A stretch of DNA of 51,321 bases from GCA-2786165 sp964625775 (GTDB lineage Bacteria; Pseudomonadota; Gammaproteobacteria; Legionellales; Legionellaceae), in contig CAZVEH010000015.1 of NCBI GenBank assembly GCA_964625775.1, positions 1-51,321 on the forward strand, read 5' to 3'. How positions within the stretch are numbered: the first letter of the stretch is position 1; each line of letters begins with the position of its first letter. Below are positions 24,401 to 32,107 of this stretch, one piece after another. The notes beneath the pieces were generated by a model. It searched no databases. It had not been told where the DNA came from and worked only from the letters and a program-made list of their open reading frames with translations. The translations under genes and the position numbers were made by a program.

Positions 24401-24956
24401 ATTCACAGAAAGTGGTATCGTTGGTGTCATGACAAATAGGATTGCCGAGGCTATGACACCCCCAGAAATAGAAGAGCGGGCAAGCTATGATGCGCAATTA
24501 TTACTTTCCGCTATTATGGAAAAAAGCGTTCCTCACACTCAAGAAAACCAGATCGATTTGGATCGATTATTTTTATATTCAGCGCCGCTTTTAACAGTTA
24601 TTGATCGAATGTTCATAAGAATGGTTACGCAATATTGTGATAAGCACGGTTATAACATTACTAATATTAGCAATGTTAAATATAAGACAAAATTTTGTGC
24701 TAAATTGGCAGAGGTATGTCATCAAAAAGCATCTGATACGGTCATGCATATTGAAGATGAGTCTATAAGAAATGATTTTATAGAGAATATAGCGATAGCA
24801 TGCAATCAGCAAAATTTATTGTTTCTTAGTAAAAATTCAACCAGCTGGGGGATTTTTCGGCCAAAGAATATTTCTATTAAGCTTTCCATTAATAAAAAAA
24901 TATTAGAACCGGAATCTACTCTTATCGAAGAGATTTATATCCGCGCTCTAAGGTAA
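21450..24956 (+). CDS. HEAT-repeat protein paired with the NACHT NTPase (1168 aa)
   Basis: Residues about 120-650 hold sixteen repeats of about 33 residues in the PBS-lyase-like HEAT form (LGQLGIKD-x-x-VI-x-x-x-x-x-LL-x-DS). Repeats 2 and 12 share the same LGQLGAIDT start. A coiled coil follows at about 791-830, then a helical region with a hydrophobic, glycine-containing segment (about 880-905) and a further helical tail. HEAT arrays form curved protein- or nucleic-acid-binding surfaces, so this is plausibly the sensing half of the NACHT pair. Codons near 895 include a run of ten G (24133-24142), prone to slippage. The TTG at 21450 has GAGAGG upstream; ATG 21480 is an alternative. Not a recognised named family. 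Confidence 0.82.
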   Translation: MTSAHDASLVMPQRLAILRTQFQHVHVWSGVQQHKELIQTWDDDDIHSVAARVYQNTQKQYQTDALILGFQSEASFLLTTFLMNSDLFKQCVTYLLEKCIKDLKKDNPEGAIGSKAAKTLGQLGIKDSRIIQAVRNLLADSNKTVRGNAIIALGQLGAIDTNVIQDLRNLLGDSDWHVRSHAAEVLGNLGVKDVDVIQDLRNLLTDSDDVHSAAAKHFRQLGIKNNDVTQTMRNGCTDIIKSARINAAKALGQLGVKDNDVIQVMRNGLSDANIYARIDAASALGELGVKYQSVIHDLLHWVKDKKNNERDTAALVLAQLGAKDADVIQALRNLLTDSNKTFRIVAAIALSILNIKDPDVIQTVRNLLNDSDVYVRRSAIHALISLGIKDVEFIKTIRNFLNDSDYRIRIAAIFAVCQLGLKDSDTIKALKHLLKDPDDFVRHAAAVVLGKAGVKDPDVMHDLRNLLKDSDNTVCSAAVKSLGQLGAIDTDVIQDFQNLLKNSKNSARIIAIKALDKLSIKDSDAIQAVRHLLKDSDVFIRSNAAKTLGQLGIKNADVIQDLQNLLKDSNTFVRIAAVKALDQLGIKSPGVIQAAQSQLENTKNFLVHSSVAIALAQLDVHDSDVIQTLQNSLKDSNWDCDVSLNIIKVLKYFQALSLDACIGMLQKEVRVEIIREVYISFLRNNLEDYVPHLKTNAHPELPFLFVAALYFQGASLVQKNGQLYLGETLLDFDEEMIQNILIAKNHFIERMSAYSESIHSMSIAINAPRTTSIFSAEFLSSDLPADESSQMEQRIRQIEKSIHTLLYRVDGLKQDVVVIRSELNRIQQQMASDWENVQAIFSTEEVAYIKTFKQQLVQMYIVASVATSGDIQVCLTGTTGNVVTVLDVIAGLVPWGGGAVQMMSYLMQSIGEQVKQNRMERVMRLGSTPEEVANIAKNLGQRLLHCLEIEHYARDGRINSLFNNFKKIFGCYADIGFYGALFEAFTESGIVGVMTNRIAEAMTPPEIEERASYDAQLLLSAIMEKSVPHTQENQIDLDRLFLYSAPLLTVIDRMFIRMVTQYCDKHGYNITNISNVKYKTKFCAKLAEVCHQKASDTVMHIEDESIRNDFIENIAIACNQQNLLFLSKNSTSWGIFRPKNISIKLSINKKILEPESTLIEEIYIRALR

Positions 24957-25376
24957 TAATGGAGGGATTGGGCGGAAGTAGCTTCGGTACATACACAGTA
25001 TAAGTTTCACCTGCTATCGAACTTTTTACCATGTTCCCCAAACCTGTGTTCCAATATTGGGGTCTTTTCTAGTGATCTATATCTTTTAATGAGGGCCTGG
25101 TGTGTACGTAGACCCAGGCCTAAAATGTCCACCTCAGTATTCTTGTACCTAACAACGGGGGGAGACACTTGCTCCCCCTCTACAGAAGGTTTTGTTGATC
25201 TCTCATCTGTAAAAAATTATGTGTGTGTGTAAATGATTTTGTGTAATTAATCATGGTGTATCATCTGCCTCTCCGTACATGACGAAAAGCGCCGTCATTC
25301 CCGCGCAGGCGCTTAGAAGTGACAGGTTTTTGTCATGTACCGAGTCCAAATCTACTAAATTGCAACTTTAGTGCTA
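24957..25376. other. 420-base intergenic region with several hairpins
   Basis: No gene seen. It contains a hairpin near 25034-25063, the palindrome GGGCCTGG...CCCAGGCC at 25098-25125 that shares a motif with 19714-19738, and a GGGGGAG...CTCCCCC stem around 25157-25179. A GT-rich run lies near 25220-25230, and a longer palindromic repeat at 25275-25340. The stems could end transcripts from both convergent neighbours (the HEAT gene and clpB). Confidence 0.6.
25275..25340. repeat. Palindromic dispersed repeat, possible clpB terminator
   Basis: Nested inverted arms are visible: GTACATGAC (25275-25283) with GTCATGTAC (25332-25340), and AAGCGCC (25287-25293) with GGCGCTT (25308-25314). The centre holds GTCATTCCCGCGCAGGCG, a widespread type of intergenic repeat. 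It lies 37 bases beyond the clpB stop on the minus strand. Confidence 0.65.
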
Positions 25377-27953
25377 CTAGGTCTTATGAAACTCCAATAC
25401 CGTCTTGACCAACCTGACTTCAATCGCATCCCCTGATTTAAAGTCTCCGGTGAGCAACGATTGTGCCAGGGGATTTTCTAGTTTTTGTAGAATGACCCTT
25501 TTCAAGGGTCTGGCACCATATACGGGATCAAAGCCCAGTTCGGCCAAGTAATTCAAGGCTGATTTCTCTACAGTGAGGCTCATGCCTTGGTCGCGCAGAC
25601 GTTGTTGCAAATGGGCAATTTGAATCTCAGCGATATGTGCGATTTCTCCTTGAGTGAGCGCATGAAAGACCACTGCGTCATCAATACGATTGATGAATTC
25701 AGGGCGAAAGTGTTGCGCTACCAAGTCCATCACCATGGTTTTGACGCCTTCATAAGATTTCGATTGACCGTGTTCTTGAATCAAATGCGAGCCTAAATTA
25801 GACGTCATGACTATAACGGTGTTACGAAAATCAACCGTACGTCCTTGGCCATCGGTCAAACGACCATCGTCTAAAACTTGTAGCAGGATATTGAACACGT
25901 CGGAATGGGCTTTTTCGATTTCGTCCAATAAAATCACCGAATAAGGTCGTCTGCGTATGGCTTCAGTCAAATAACCGCCTTCTTCATATCCCACATATCC
26001 AGGAGGGGCGCCAATCAAACGTGCGACCGAATGTTTTTCCATAAATTCGGACATATCAATACGCACCATGGCTTCTACTGTGTCGAATAAAAAGACCGCC
26101 AATGATTTACATAACTCGGTTTTACCGACCCCAGTGGGGCCAAGGAATAAGAAGGAGCCAATAGGCCGATTGGGATCAGACAAACCCGCGCGCGAACGAC
26201 GAATGGCGTTAGACACGGCATCTACGGCTTCATTCTGGCCAATCAAATTTTGGTGTAAAGCCTGTTCCATGTGTAATAATTTTTCTTTCTCACCCTCCAA
26301 CATTTTAGCCACTGGAATCCCGGTCCACTTGGATACAATTTCTGCAATCTCTTCCTCCGTGACTTTGTTGCGTACCAGTTTCATCTCACGTGGCTCGTCG
26401 GAGGACACTTCGCTTAATTGTTTTTCTAAGCCAGGAATGGTGCCATATTGTAATTCTGACATGCGGGTCAAATCACCGGCACGGCGGGCCGTTTCTAATT
26501 CTAATTTGGCTTTTTCCAAAGACTCTTTGAGATGGCTTGCTCCTTGCAATAAAGCTTTTTCTGCTTTCCAAATTTCTTCCAAGTCAGAATAATTTTTTTC
26601 TAATTCTTTGATGGTTTCTTCGAGATCAACCAGACGTTTTTTGGAGGATTCGTCGGATTCTTTTTTCAAGGCCTCGCGTTCAATTTTAAATTGAATCAAA
26701 CGCCGCTCCAGCCGATCCATGCTTTCGGGTTTTGAGTCAATTTCCATACGAATCTGGCTGCCAGCTTCGTCAATCAGATCGATGGCTTTGTCGGGTAGCT
26801 GACGATCGGTGATATAGCGATGCGATAGGGTTGCTGCTGCAATGATGGCGGGATCAGTGATATCGACACCATGATGAATTTCATACCGTTCCTTGAGTCC
26901 GCGAAGGATGGCAATTGTGTCTTCTACGTTAGGTTCTTTGACGAATATTTTCTGGAAGCGTCGCTCTAGGGCGGCGTCTTTTTCAATATATTTGCGGTAT
27001 TCGTCTAAAGTAGTAGCGCCAATACAATGCAGATCGCCGCGTGCCAAAGCTGGTTTTAACATGTTACCGGCATCCATAGCACCCTCGGCTTTTCCAGCAC
27101 CTACCATGGTATGAATCTCGTCGATGAACAAAATAATTTGGCCTTCTTGCTTGGCCAGATCATTTAATACTGCTTTAAGGCGCTCTTCAAATTCGCCTCG
27201 AAACTTTGCGCCTGCAATCAATGCGCCCATGTCTAAGGACAATAGTCGTTTGCCTTTCAGGCCTTCTGGGACTTCACCGTTGATGATACGTTGCGCTAGG
27301 CCTTCAACAATCGCAGTTTTCCCTACCCCGGGCTCGCCAATGAGTACCGGATTATTCTTGGTTCTGCGTTGCAAGACTTGAATGGTGCGACGAATTTCAT
27401 CATCACGCCCAATCACGGGGTCTAGTTTGCCCTGTTCAGCACGTGCGGTGAGATCTTGGGTGTATTTTTCTAACGCCTGGCGTTGCTCTTCTGCATTGGG
27501 ATCTGACACAGAGTCTCCGCCGCGTACTTCGTGGATTGCTTGCTCTATGGCTTTTTTCTCGCCACCTGCTTTTTTCAAAAGTTTGGATAATTGACCAGAG
27601 TCTTCAAAAATGGCCAGTAAAAACAATTCGCTGGAAATGTATTGATCTTTGCGAGCTTGCGCCAATTTGTCCGTTAGATTTAAGACGCGGTTCAAACCGT
27701 TGGAAATATGCACGTCACCACCCATCCCTGATACTTTAGGTAGTTTGGCCAGGGCTTCGTCCAATAATTGCGACAATACGTTGATTTGTACCCCTGATTT
27801 GGTCAAAAGGGATTTACAGCTGCCGTCTTGTTGATCAATCAGGGCTTTGAGCAAATGCTCTGGCTCAATGAAGCCATTATCCAGGCCGAGGGCCAGAGAT
27901 TGTGCATCGGCCAGAGCCATTTGAAACTTAGAAGTTAGTTTGTCCATACGCAT
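25377..27953 (-). CDS. clpB: ClpB disaggregase chaperone (858 aa)
   Basis: Hexameric AAA+ chaperone that, with DnaK, pulls proteins out of aggregates after heat stress. The chain has the N-terminal Clp repeat domain, first Walker A GEPGVGKTAIVEG and LSLDMGALIAGAKFRGEFEER. Next is the coiled-coil middle domain characteristic of ClpB (about residues 405-525), then second Walker A GPTGVGKTELCK and GAPPGYVGYEEGG. Full length for the family. I placed the start at the ATG at 27953 (MRMDKLTSKFQ), which matches other ClpB proteins and has AAGG about ten bases upstream. The open frame upstream of it crosses a sigma-32-like promoter and cannot be translated from that transcript. Divergent from sppA. 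Confidence 0.97.
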   Translation of the reverse strand: MRMDKLTSKFQMALADAQSLALGLDNGFIEPEHLLKALIDQQDGSCKSLLTKSGVQINVLSQLLDEALAKLPKVSGMGGDVHISNGLNRVLNLTDKLAQARKDQYISSELFLLAIFEDSGQLSKLLKKAGGEKKAIEQAIHEVRGGDSVSDPNAEEQRQALEKYTQDLTARAEQGKLDPVIGRDDEIRRTIQVLQRRTKNNPVLIGEPGVGKTAIVEGLAQRIINGEVPEGLKGKRLLSLDMGALIAGAKFRGEFEERLKAVLNDLAKQEGQIILFIDEIHTMVGAGKAEGAMDAGNMLKPALARGDLHCIGATTLDEYRKYIEKDAALERRFQKIFVKEPNVEDTIAILRGLKERYEIHHGVDITDPAIIAAATLSHRYITDRQLPDKAIDLIDEAGSQIRMEIDSKPESMDRLERRLIQFKIEREALKKESDESSKKRLVDLEETIKELEKNYSDLEEIWKAEKALLQGASHLKESLEKAKLELETARRAGDLTRMSELQYGTIPGLEKQLSEVSSDEPREMKLVRNKVTEEEIAEIVSKWTGIPVAKMLEGEKEKLLHMEQALHQNLIGQNEAVDAVSNAIRRSRAGLSDPNRPIGSFLFLGPTGVGKTELCKSLAVFLFDTVEAMVRIDMSEFMEKHSVARLIGAPPGYVGYEEGGYLTEAIRRRPYSVILLDEIEKAHSDVFNILLQVLDDGRLTDGQGRTVDFRNTVIVMTSNLGSHLIQEHGQSKSYEGVKTMVMDLVAQHFRPEFINRIDDAVVFHALTQGEIAHIAEIQIAHLQQRLRDQGMSLTVEKSALNYLAELGFDPVYGARPLKRVILQKLENPLAQSLLTGDFKSGDAIEVRLVKTVLEFHKT

Positions 27954-27990
27954 GTTGATCACCTTTTCATTCAAAGCCATATACAGTAAG

Positions 27991-28017
27991 ATGTGGGTAC
28001 CCTTTGAAAAAATCAAG
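27991..28017 (-). promoter_or_regulatory. Sigma-32-like heat-shock promoter of clpB
   Basis: On the minus strand, CTTGAT (28017-28012) is followed after 14 bases by CCCACAT (27997-27991), close to the CTTGAA / CCCCATNT heat-shock consensus. The element begins about 38 bases upstream of the ClpB ATG and ends only 11 bases before the divergent sppA start. Confidence 0.65.
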
Positions 28018-28027
28018 TAGCTAATTC

Positions 28028-28987
28028 ATGACTCTTCAAAATTCAGATCCTAAGGACCAATCTTCTCAGGATATTTTAAATCAGATCGTAATTGAACATT
28101 TTAAAGAAAAAAAAGAAAAAAAATTATGGCGCAAATGGCGACGTATTGCATTCGTGAGCCTTATCATTGCTGGGGTGTTTTATTTTTTCTACGCACATCG
28201 ATCTGATATTGCAGCTCGAGTTACCCCGCATGTTGGGCTGATTGATCTCAAAGGAGAGATTTTTGATGCACAGGCCGCTAGCGCAGATAATTTAACCAAA
28301 AGTTTACAAGCAGCGTATGAATCAAAAGGGTTAAAAGCGATCATTCTCAGAATCGACAGCCCTGGTGGCAGTCCTGTCCAAGCTGACTACATGTTTAATA
28401 CCCTTCGCTATTATCGTACCAAATATCCTGATATCAAATCATACGCAGTTTGTGTCGATTCTTGCGCTTCTGCTGCTTATTATGTGGCCGCAGCAACGGA
28501 TGAGATTTATGCCAATCAATCCAGTTTGGTCGGATCCATAGGCGTTTTGTATAATGGATTTGGCTTTGTCGACGCCATGCAAAAGTTAGGCGTGACACGA
28601 CGATTAGAGACAGCAGGGCGCAATAAAGGCTTTATGGATGAGTTTTCTCCCATTGATGCTGAACAAGAAAAAAGTTTGCAAACTATGTTGGGTGTGATTC
28701 ATCAACGATTTATTGAACAAGTCAAATTAGGGCGTGGCCAACGTTTGAAAGAGTCAGATGAGATTTTTTCGGGTATGGTTTGGACCGGTGTACAAGCTAA
28801 AGAACTGGGCTTGATTGATGGGTTTGCCAGTACAGGACAATTGTTACGTGACGTCATCAAAGAAGAAACAGTCTTTGATTATACTGAAAAGCACAATATG
28901 TTGGATCAATTGGCCAAAAGCTTAGGCGCTGAGATGATCAATCATTTGTCCATGACCTTGGGCATCAAACGTCCTGGAATACGCTAA
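28028..28987 (+). CDS. sppA: Signal peptide peptidase SppA, S49 family, short form (319 aa)
   Basis: Inner-membrane serine protease that degrades cleaved signal peptides and other membrane fragments. One membrane anchor at about 40-56 follows a lysine-rich N-terminus. The catalytic domain has LRIDSPGGSPVQAD at about 107-120, the nucleophile S148 in SCASAAYYVA, and the general-base lysine K200 in GRNKGFMDEFSP, the Ser-Lys dyad of the family. Length fits the single-domain 36-kDa type, not the doubled E. coli SppA. ATG start; the gene starts 75 bases from clpB in the opposite direction, and nnrD follows after five bases, so sppA-nnrD is likely one transcript. Confidence 0.93.
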   Translation: MTLQNSDPKDQSSQDILNQIVIEHFKEKKEKKLWRKWRRIAFVSLIIAGVFYFFYAHRSDIAARVTPHVGLIDLKGEIFDAQAASADNLTKSLQAAYESKGLKAIILRIDSPGGSPVQADYMFNTLRYYRTKYPDIKSYAVCVDSCASAAYYVAAATDEIYANQSSLVGSIGVLYNGFGFVDAMQKLGVTRRLETAGRNKGFMDEFSPIDAEQEKSLQTMLGVIHQRFIEQVKLGRGQRLKESDEIFSGMVWTGVQAKELGLIDGFASTGQLLRDVIKEETVFDYTEKHNMLDQLAKSLGAEMINHLSMTLGIKRPGIR

Positions 28988-28992
28988 GCATC

Positions 28993-29853
28993 ATGACCCA
29001 TGATGCCAGTCATCTGCTTTGTCTAGAACATATCTATTCTTACTTTAAACCTCGACCCAGCAATGCCCATAAGGGCATGTTTGGTCGGGTGTTGGTAGTG
29101 GGTGGAGATTATGGCATGCCGGGCGCGGTGCGTTTGGCCGCAGAGAGTGCGCTGAGAGTTGGGGCTGGTTCCGTCACTGTTGTGACGCGTAAAGCGCATG
29201 TGAATGCCGTGGTCAGCGAACGTCCAGAATTGTTATGTTACGGTATGGATCTTTCGTTTAGGGCATTACCTTCTTTATTACAACAAGCAACCGTAGTTGT
29301 TTTGGGACCTGGTCTTGGGCAAAGCCTTTGGTCAAAACGTATGTTTCAAACCGTTTTACGCACTTCTTTGCCCATGGTGATTGATGCAGATGGCTTGAAT
29401 TGGCTGGCAAAAAACCAACATCTGCCAAACTCCAACTCATGGATTTTAACGCCCCATCCTGGGGAAGCCGCACGCTTATTAGGCCAGAGCACAGACACCA
29501 TTCAGGCGAATCGTGATGCTGCTTTGTCTGCGCTGCAAAAAAAGTATAAGAGTGTCATTGTATTAAAAGGTGCGGGCACGCTGATCGGCTCTGAAGAAGA
29601 GCATCCTGTTCATTGTGTTGCAGGTAACCCTGCAATGGCGACTGCGGGTATGGGCGATGTGCTCAGTGGGATGATCGCAGGGTTGTTGGCCCAAGGGTTA
29701 ACGCCATGGCAAGCTGCACAGGCGGGCGTGATCATGCATGCCACTGCGGCAGATCGCAGCGTAGCCAAACGGGGCAGTCGCGGCTTACTTGCGTCTGATT
29801 TATGGAACGAACTTGCGACGATGTCACCTGTAGAGGTTGGACCGGAAAAATAA
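28993..29853 (+). CDS. nnrD: ADP-dependent NAD(P)H-hydrate dehydratase NnrD (286 aa)
   Basis: Repairs damaged NADH/NADPH by dehydrating the S-hydrate with ADP. The ribokinase-like fold shows RVLVVGGDYGMPGAVRLA, VVLGPGLGQS, DADGLNWL, LTPHPGEAARLLG and the nucleotide-binding GNPAMATAGMGDVLSGMIAG. In most bacteria this domain is fused to the epimerase NnrE; here the 286-residue chain contains only the dehydratase, so the epimerase, if present, is encoded elsewhere. Five bases after sppA. Confidence 0.93.
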   Translation: MTHDASHLLCLEHIYSYFKPRPSNAHKGMFGRVLVVGGDYGMPGAVRLAAESALRVGAGSVTVVTRKAHVNAVVSERPELLCYGMDLSFRALPSLLQQATVVVLGPGLGQSLWSKRMFQTVLRTSLPMVIDADGLNWLAKNQHLPNSNSWILTPHPGEAARLLGQSTDTIQANRDAALSALQKKYKSVIVLKGAGTLIGSEEEHPVHCVAGNPAMATAGMGDVLSGMIAGLLAQGLTPWQAAQAGVIMHATAADRSVAKRGSRGLLASDLWNELATMSPVEVGPEK

Positions 29854-29979
29854 ATGAAAGAATGGTTGATAACGAGACGGGCAAGGTTGTTGCACGTTTT
29901 TCTTAAGTTCTCAATTGTCTTAATGGGCGATTAGGGTAACCGCATGAGTGAATTAATTTGTATCACTTAAATCAATACA

Positions 29980-30067
29980 TCGTCTTTGCGAGCGATAGCG
30001 AAGCAATCCAGATCGGTATTTCAATGGAGAATCTATCTGGATTGCTCTACTTCGTTCGCAAAGACGA
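29980..30067. repeat. Long inverted dispersed repeat
   Basis: Outer arms CGTCTTTGCGAGCG and CGTTCGCAAAGACG, and inner arms GAAGCAATCCAGAT and ATCTGGATTGC, make a long imperfect palindrome. The unit (CTTTGCGAGCGA...GAAGCAATCCAG) is a type of intergenic repeat found in many genomes. It sits between the nnrD and hsp20 ends; nothing else is seen in 29854-30106. Confidence 0.75.
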
Positions 30068-30106
30068 AGATTAGACTAATATTCATTCAGACGTGATCTC
30101 TCCATG

Positions 30107-30129
30107 AATGGGCGAGAATCTCGCCCATT
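30107..30129. terminator. Terminator hairpin after hsp20
   Basis: AATGGGCGAG (30107-30116) pairs with CTCGCCCATT (30120-30129) over a three-base loop. It lies 22 bases after the hsp20 stop on the minus strand and can also serve nnrD. Confidence 0.65.
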
Positions 30130-30150
30130 ATTAACGTATAAAAAATAAGC

Positions 30151-30588
30151 TTAGCTTTCACTCCTGACTTCAATGCGCATGCCCTTGGCTGTTTCTTTCT
30201 TGGGAATGACGACTTGCAACACCCCGTTTTTATAAGATGCGTCAATTTTTGCTTCATCTGCTGATTGGGGTAGGCTAAAACGTCGATAAAATTGACCCTG
30301 GATCCGCTCTATACGCGAGTATGCTTCCGGGTTTTCTGTTTTTTCAAACCCACGCTTGCCTTGAATAGTTAATACGTTGTTTTCTAAAGAGATATGGATG
30401 TCCGCAATATCAACACCCGGTATATCAGCGGTGACGATAAACTGACCTTTTTCTTCTTTGATGTCAACTGCAGGCGCCCACGTTCCTGTGTCAATAAAAG
30501 ATGAATCAGATTGGCCTTTAAGAAAGTGCTCTAAAAATTGATTCAAATCTTTGGTAACAGGCACATAATCACGTTTGATAAGATTCAT
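30151..30588 (-). CDS. Small heat shock protein, Hsp20/alpha-crystallin family (145 aa)
   Basis: ATP-independent holdase that binds unfolding proteins. The alpha-crystallin domain spans about residues 35-130, with FIVTADIPGVDIADIHISLE and the strand motif YKNGVLQVVIPKKE ending in the conserved G-V-L turn. The start is the ATG at 30588 (MNLIKRDYVPV), with GAGGAG six bases upstream. The open frame extends further but crosses the promoter. A sigma-32-like promoter precedes it. Good match in length to bacterial Hsp20. Confidence 0.93.
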   Translation of the reverse strand: MNLIKRDYVPVTKDLNQFLEHFLKGQSDSSFIDTGTWAPAVDIKEEKGQFIVTADIPGVDIADIHISLENNVLTIQGKRGFEKTENPEAYSRIERIQGQFYRRFSLPQSADEAKIDASYKNGVLQVVIPKKETAKGMRIEVRSES

Positions 30589-30624
30589 AGTAGTCTCCTC
30601 AATTAAAGTCATTGTCCCTACTAG

Positions 30625-30652
30625 AGATGAGGATGCGTTTGAATTTTTCAAG
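30625..30652 (-). promoter_or_regulatory. Sigma-32-like heat-shock promoter of hsp20
   Basis: On the minus strand, CTTGAA (30652-30647) matches the heat-shock -35 exactly. CCTCATCT (30632-30625), after 14 bases, matches 7 of 8 positions of CCCCATNT when N is counted as a match. It lies 37 bases before the ATG and shares its spacer length with the clpB promoter. Confidence 0.75.
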
Positions 30653-30733
30653 ATGGTAAAGATTTTTTTTCTAGAGATCTCTGTGCATGCAGCTGGCTCT
30701 CAAGCAGTAGCCCAAGAGCCCTACAATGCTGTT

Positions 30734-32107
30734 TTAAATAATCAATAAATACAACGCACCTGGTCCACGTAAAATTTGTACCAAAAGCTGCTGTTGTTTT
30801 TGCTTGGCAACGTTTTGCAAACTTGCGGTGTCTGCAGTGGGTGTTTTGTTAGCGGCAATGATCACGTCTCCTGGCCGCAAGCCAGCACGCCATCCTGCTG
30901 AATTTTCTGAGGCACCTACGATTTGAACGCCTTTGATGTGGCCATGTGGAGGAGAGTCCTGTTCGAAGTTTCGCAAAGCTAAGCCATATAAAAACGGATT
31001 ATTGGATTGCAATTGCTGCTCGTTTTGCTTGATATCAGTTACGACTGCGCGCAATTTCAAATCTTTGTTATTACGTTTGATAAAGATATTTGCCTCACTG
31101 CCCACACGCAGTAAACTCACAACTGTTTTAACCTGCGAGGCTTGGCTGATTTTGGTGCCATTGATTTCAGTGATGATGTCGCCGGCTTTGATGCCTGCCA
31201 ATTCTGCAGGCGAACCTTGGTTGACCTGAGCTACCAAGGCACCTTGGGTGTGATCATCATACCCCATGGCCTGAGCCAATTCAGGTGTAAGATGTTGCAC
31301 GAAAATACCCATCAATCCTCGGTGAACCGAACCATATTTGATGATTTGCTGTGCCACATCTTTGGCCATATTGATTGGAATAGCGAAGCCAATACCGACG
31401 TTGCCACCATACATGGAAATAATGGCTGTGTTGATACCAATCAATTCGCCTTTGATATTCACCAAAGCACCGCCTGAGTTGCCTGGATTGATTGCAGCGT
31501 CAGTTTGAATGAAATTTTCTATGCCTTCAATATTGAGATCAGAGCGTTTCATGGCTGAAATGATCCCAAATGTAGCAGATTGGCTGTTGCCAAAACTATT
31601 CAATCCAAAAGGATTGCCGATGGCCACCACAAAATCGCCTACTTCCATGGTATCTGAATCACCCAATGGAATGGACTTGAGATTTTTAGCATCAATTTTT
31701 AATACTGCAACATCAGTTTCACTATCTCCGCCAATTAATTTGGCTTTGAGTCGTCGACCATCATTCAAAGTGACCGTGATGATTTGTGCATTGCGAATCA
31801 CATGATCATTGGTAATGATGATGCCTTGCTCAGGATCAACGACCACACCTGAGCCAATGCTTTGAAATTTTCTTGGTTTCTCTGGCATAGTTGGAGGGGC
31901 GGCCGGCTTTTCTTGGTTGTCGTCTTCTGCTGCAGGAGGTTGACTAGGAAGAACACCTTGGACAGCGACGTTCACAATGGCGGGCATGGCTTGTTTTAAA
32001 ACGGGTGCAAGCGTGGTGAGTTGCAACGCTTCACCGGACTGGGCCTGAGCGGTCATGCTCATCAGAAGAAATACGGTGCTCGCGAGATAGTGAAATTTTT
32101 TAATCAT
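30734..32107 (-). CDS. degP: Periplasmic serine protease/chaperone DegP/HtrA (Do family, 457 aa)
   Basis: Exported quality-control protease. A signal peptide (MIKKFHYLASTVFLLMSMTA, likely cut after AQA) is followed by a Pro/Glu-rich linker and a trypsin-like domain. The catalytic triad lies in ITNDHVI (His), TDVAVLKI (Asp) and NPGNSGGALV (Ser). Two PDZ domains follow (GLMGIFVQHLTPELAQAMGY; then one from about 370 with AGWRAGLRPGDVI). Length is normal for Do proteases. The ATG at 32107 overlaps the pgeF stop by four bases (ATGA) and has AGGA upstream, so translation is coupled. Last gene of a five-gene minus-strand operon. Confidence 0.94.
   Translation of the reverse strand: MIKKFHYLASTVFLLMSMTAQAQSGEALQLTTLAPVLKQAMPAIVNVAVQGVLPSQPPAAEDDNQEKPAAPPTMPEKPRKFQSIGSGVVVDPEQGIIITNDHVIRNAQIITVTLNDGRRLKAKLIGGDSETDVAVLKIDAKNLKSIPLGDSDTMEVGDFVVAIGNPFGLNSFGNSQSATFGIISAMKRSDLNIEGIENFIQTDAAINPGNSGGALVNIKGELIGINTAIISMYGGNVGIGFAIPINMAKDVAQQIIKYGSVHRGLMGIFVQHLTPELAQAMGYDDHTQGALVAQVNQGSPAELAGIKAGDIITEINGTKISQASQVKTVVSLLRVGSEANIFIKRNNKDLKLRAVVTDIKQNEQQLQSNNPFLYGLALRNFEQDSPPHGHIKGVQIVGASENSAGWRAGLRPGDVIIAANKTPTADTASLQNVAKQKQQQLLVQILRGPGALYLLII

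Noticed and set aside
26068..26592. 174-codon open frame opposite clpB
   Set aside because: Antisense to the most conserved part of ClpB, whose codon pattern creates long open frames on the other strand.
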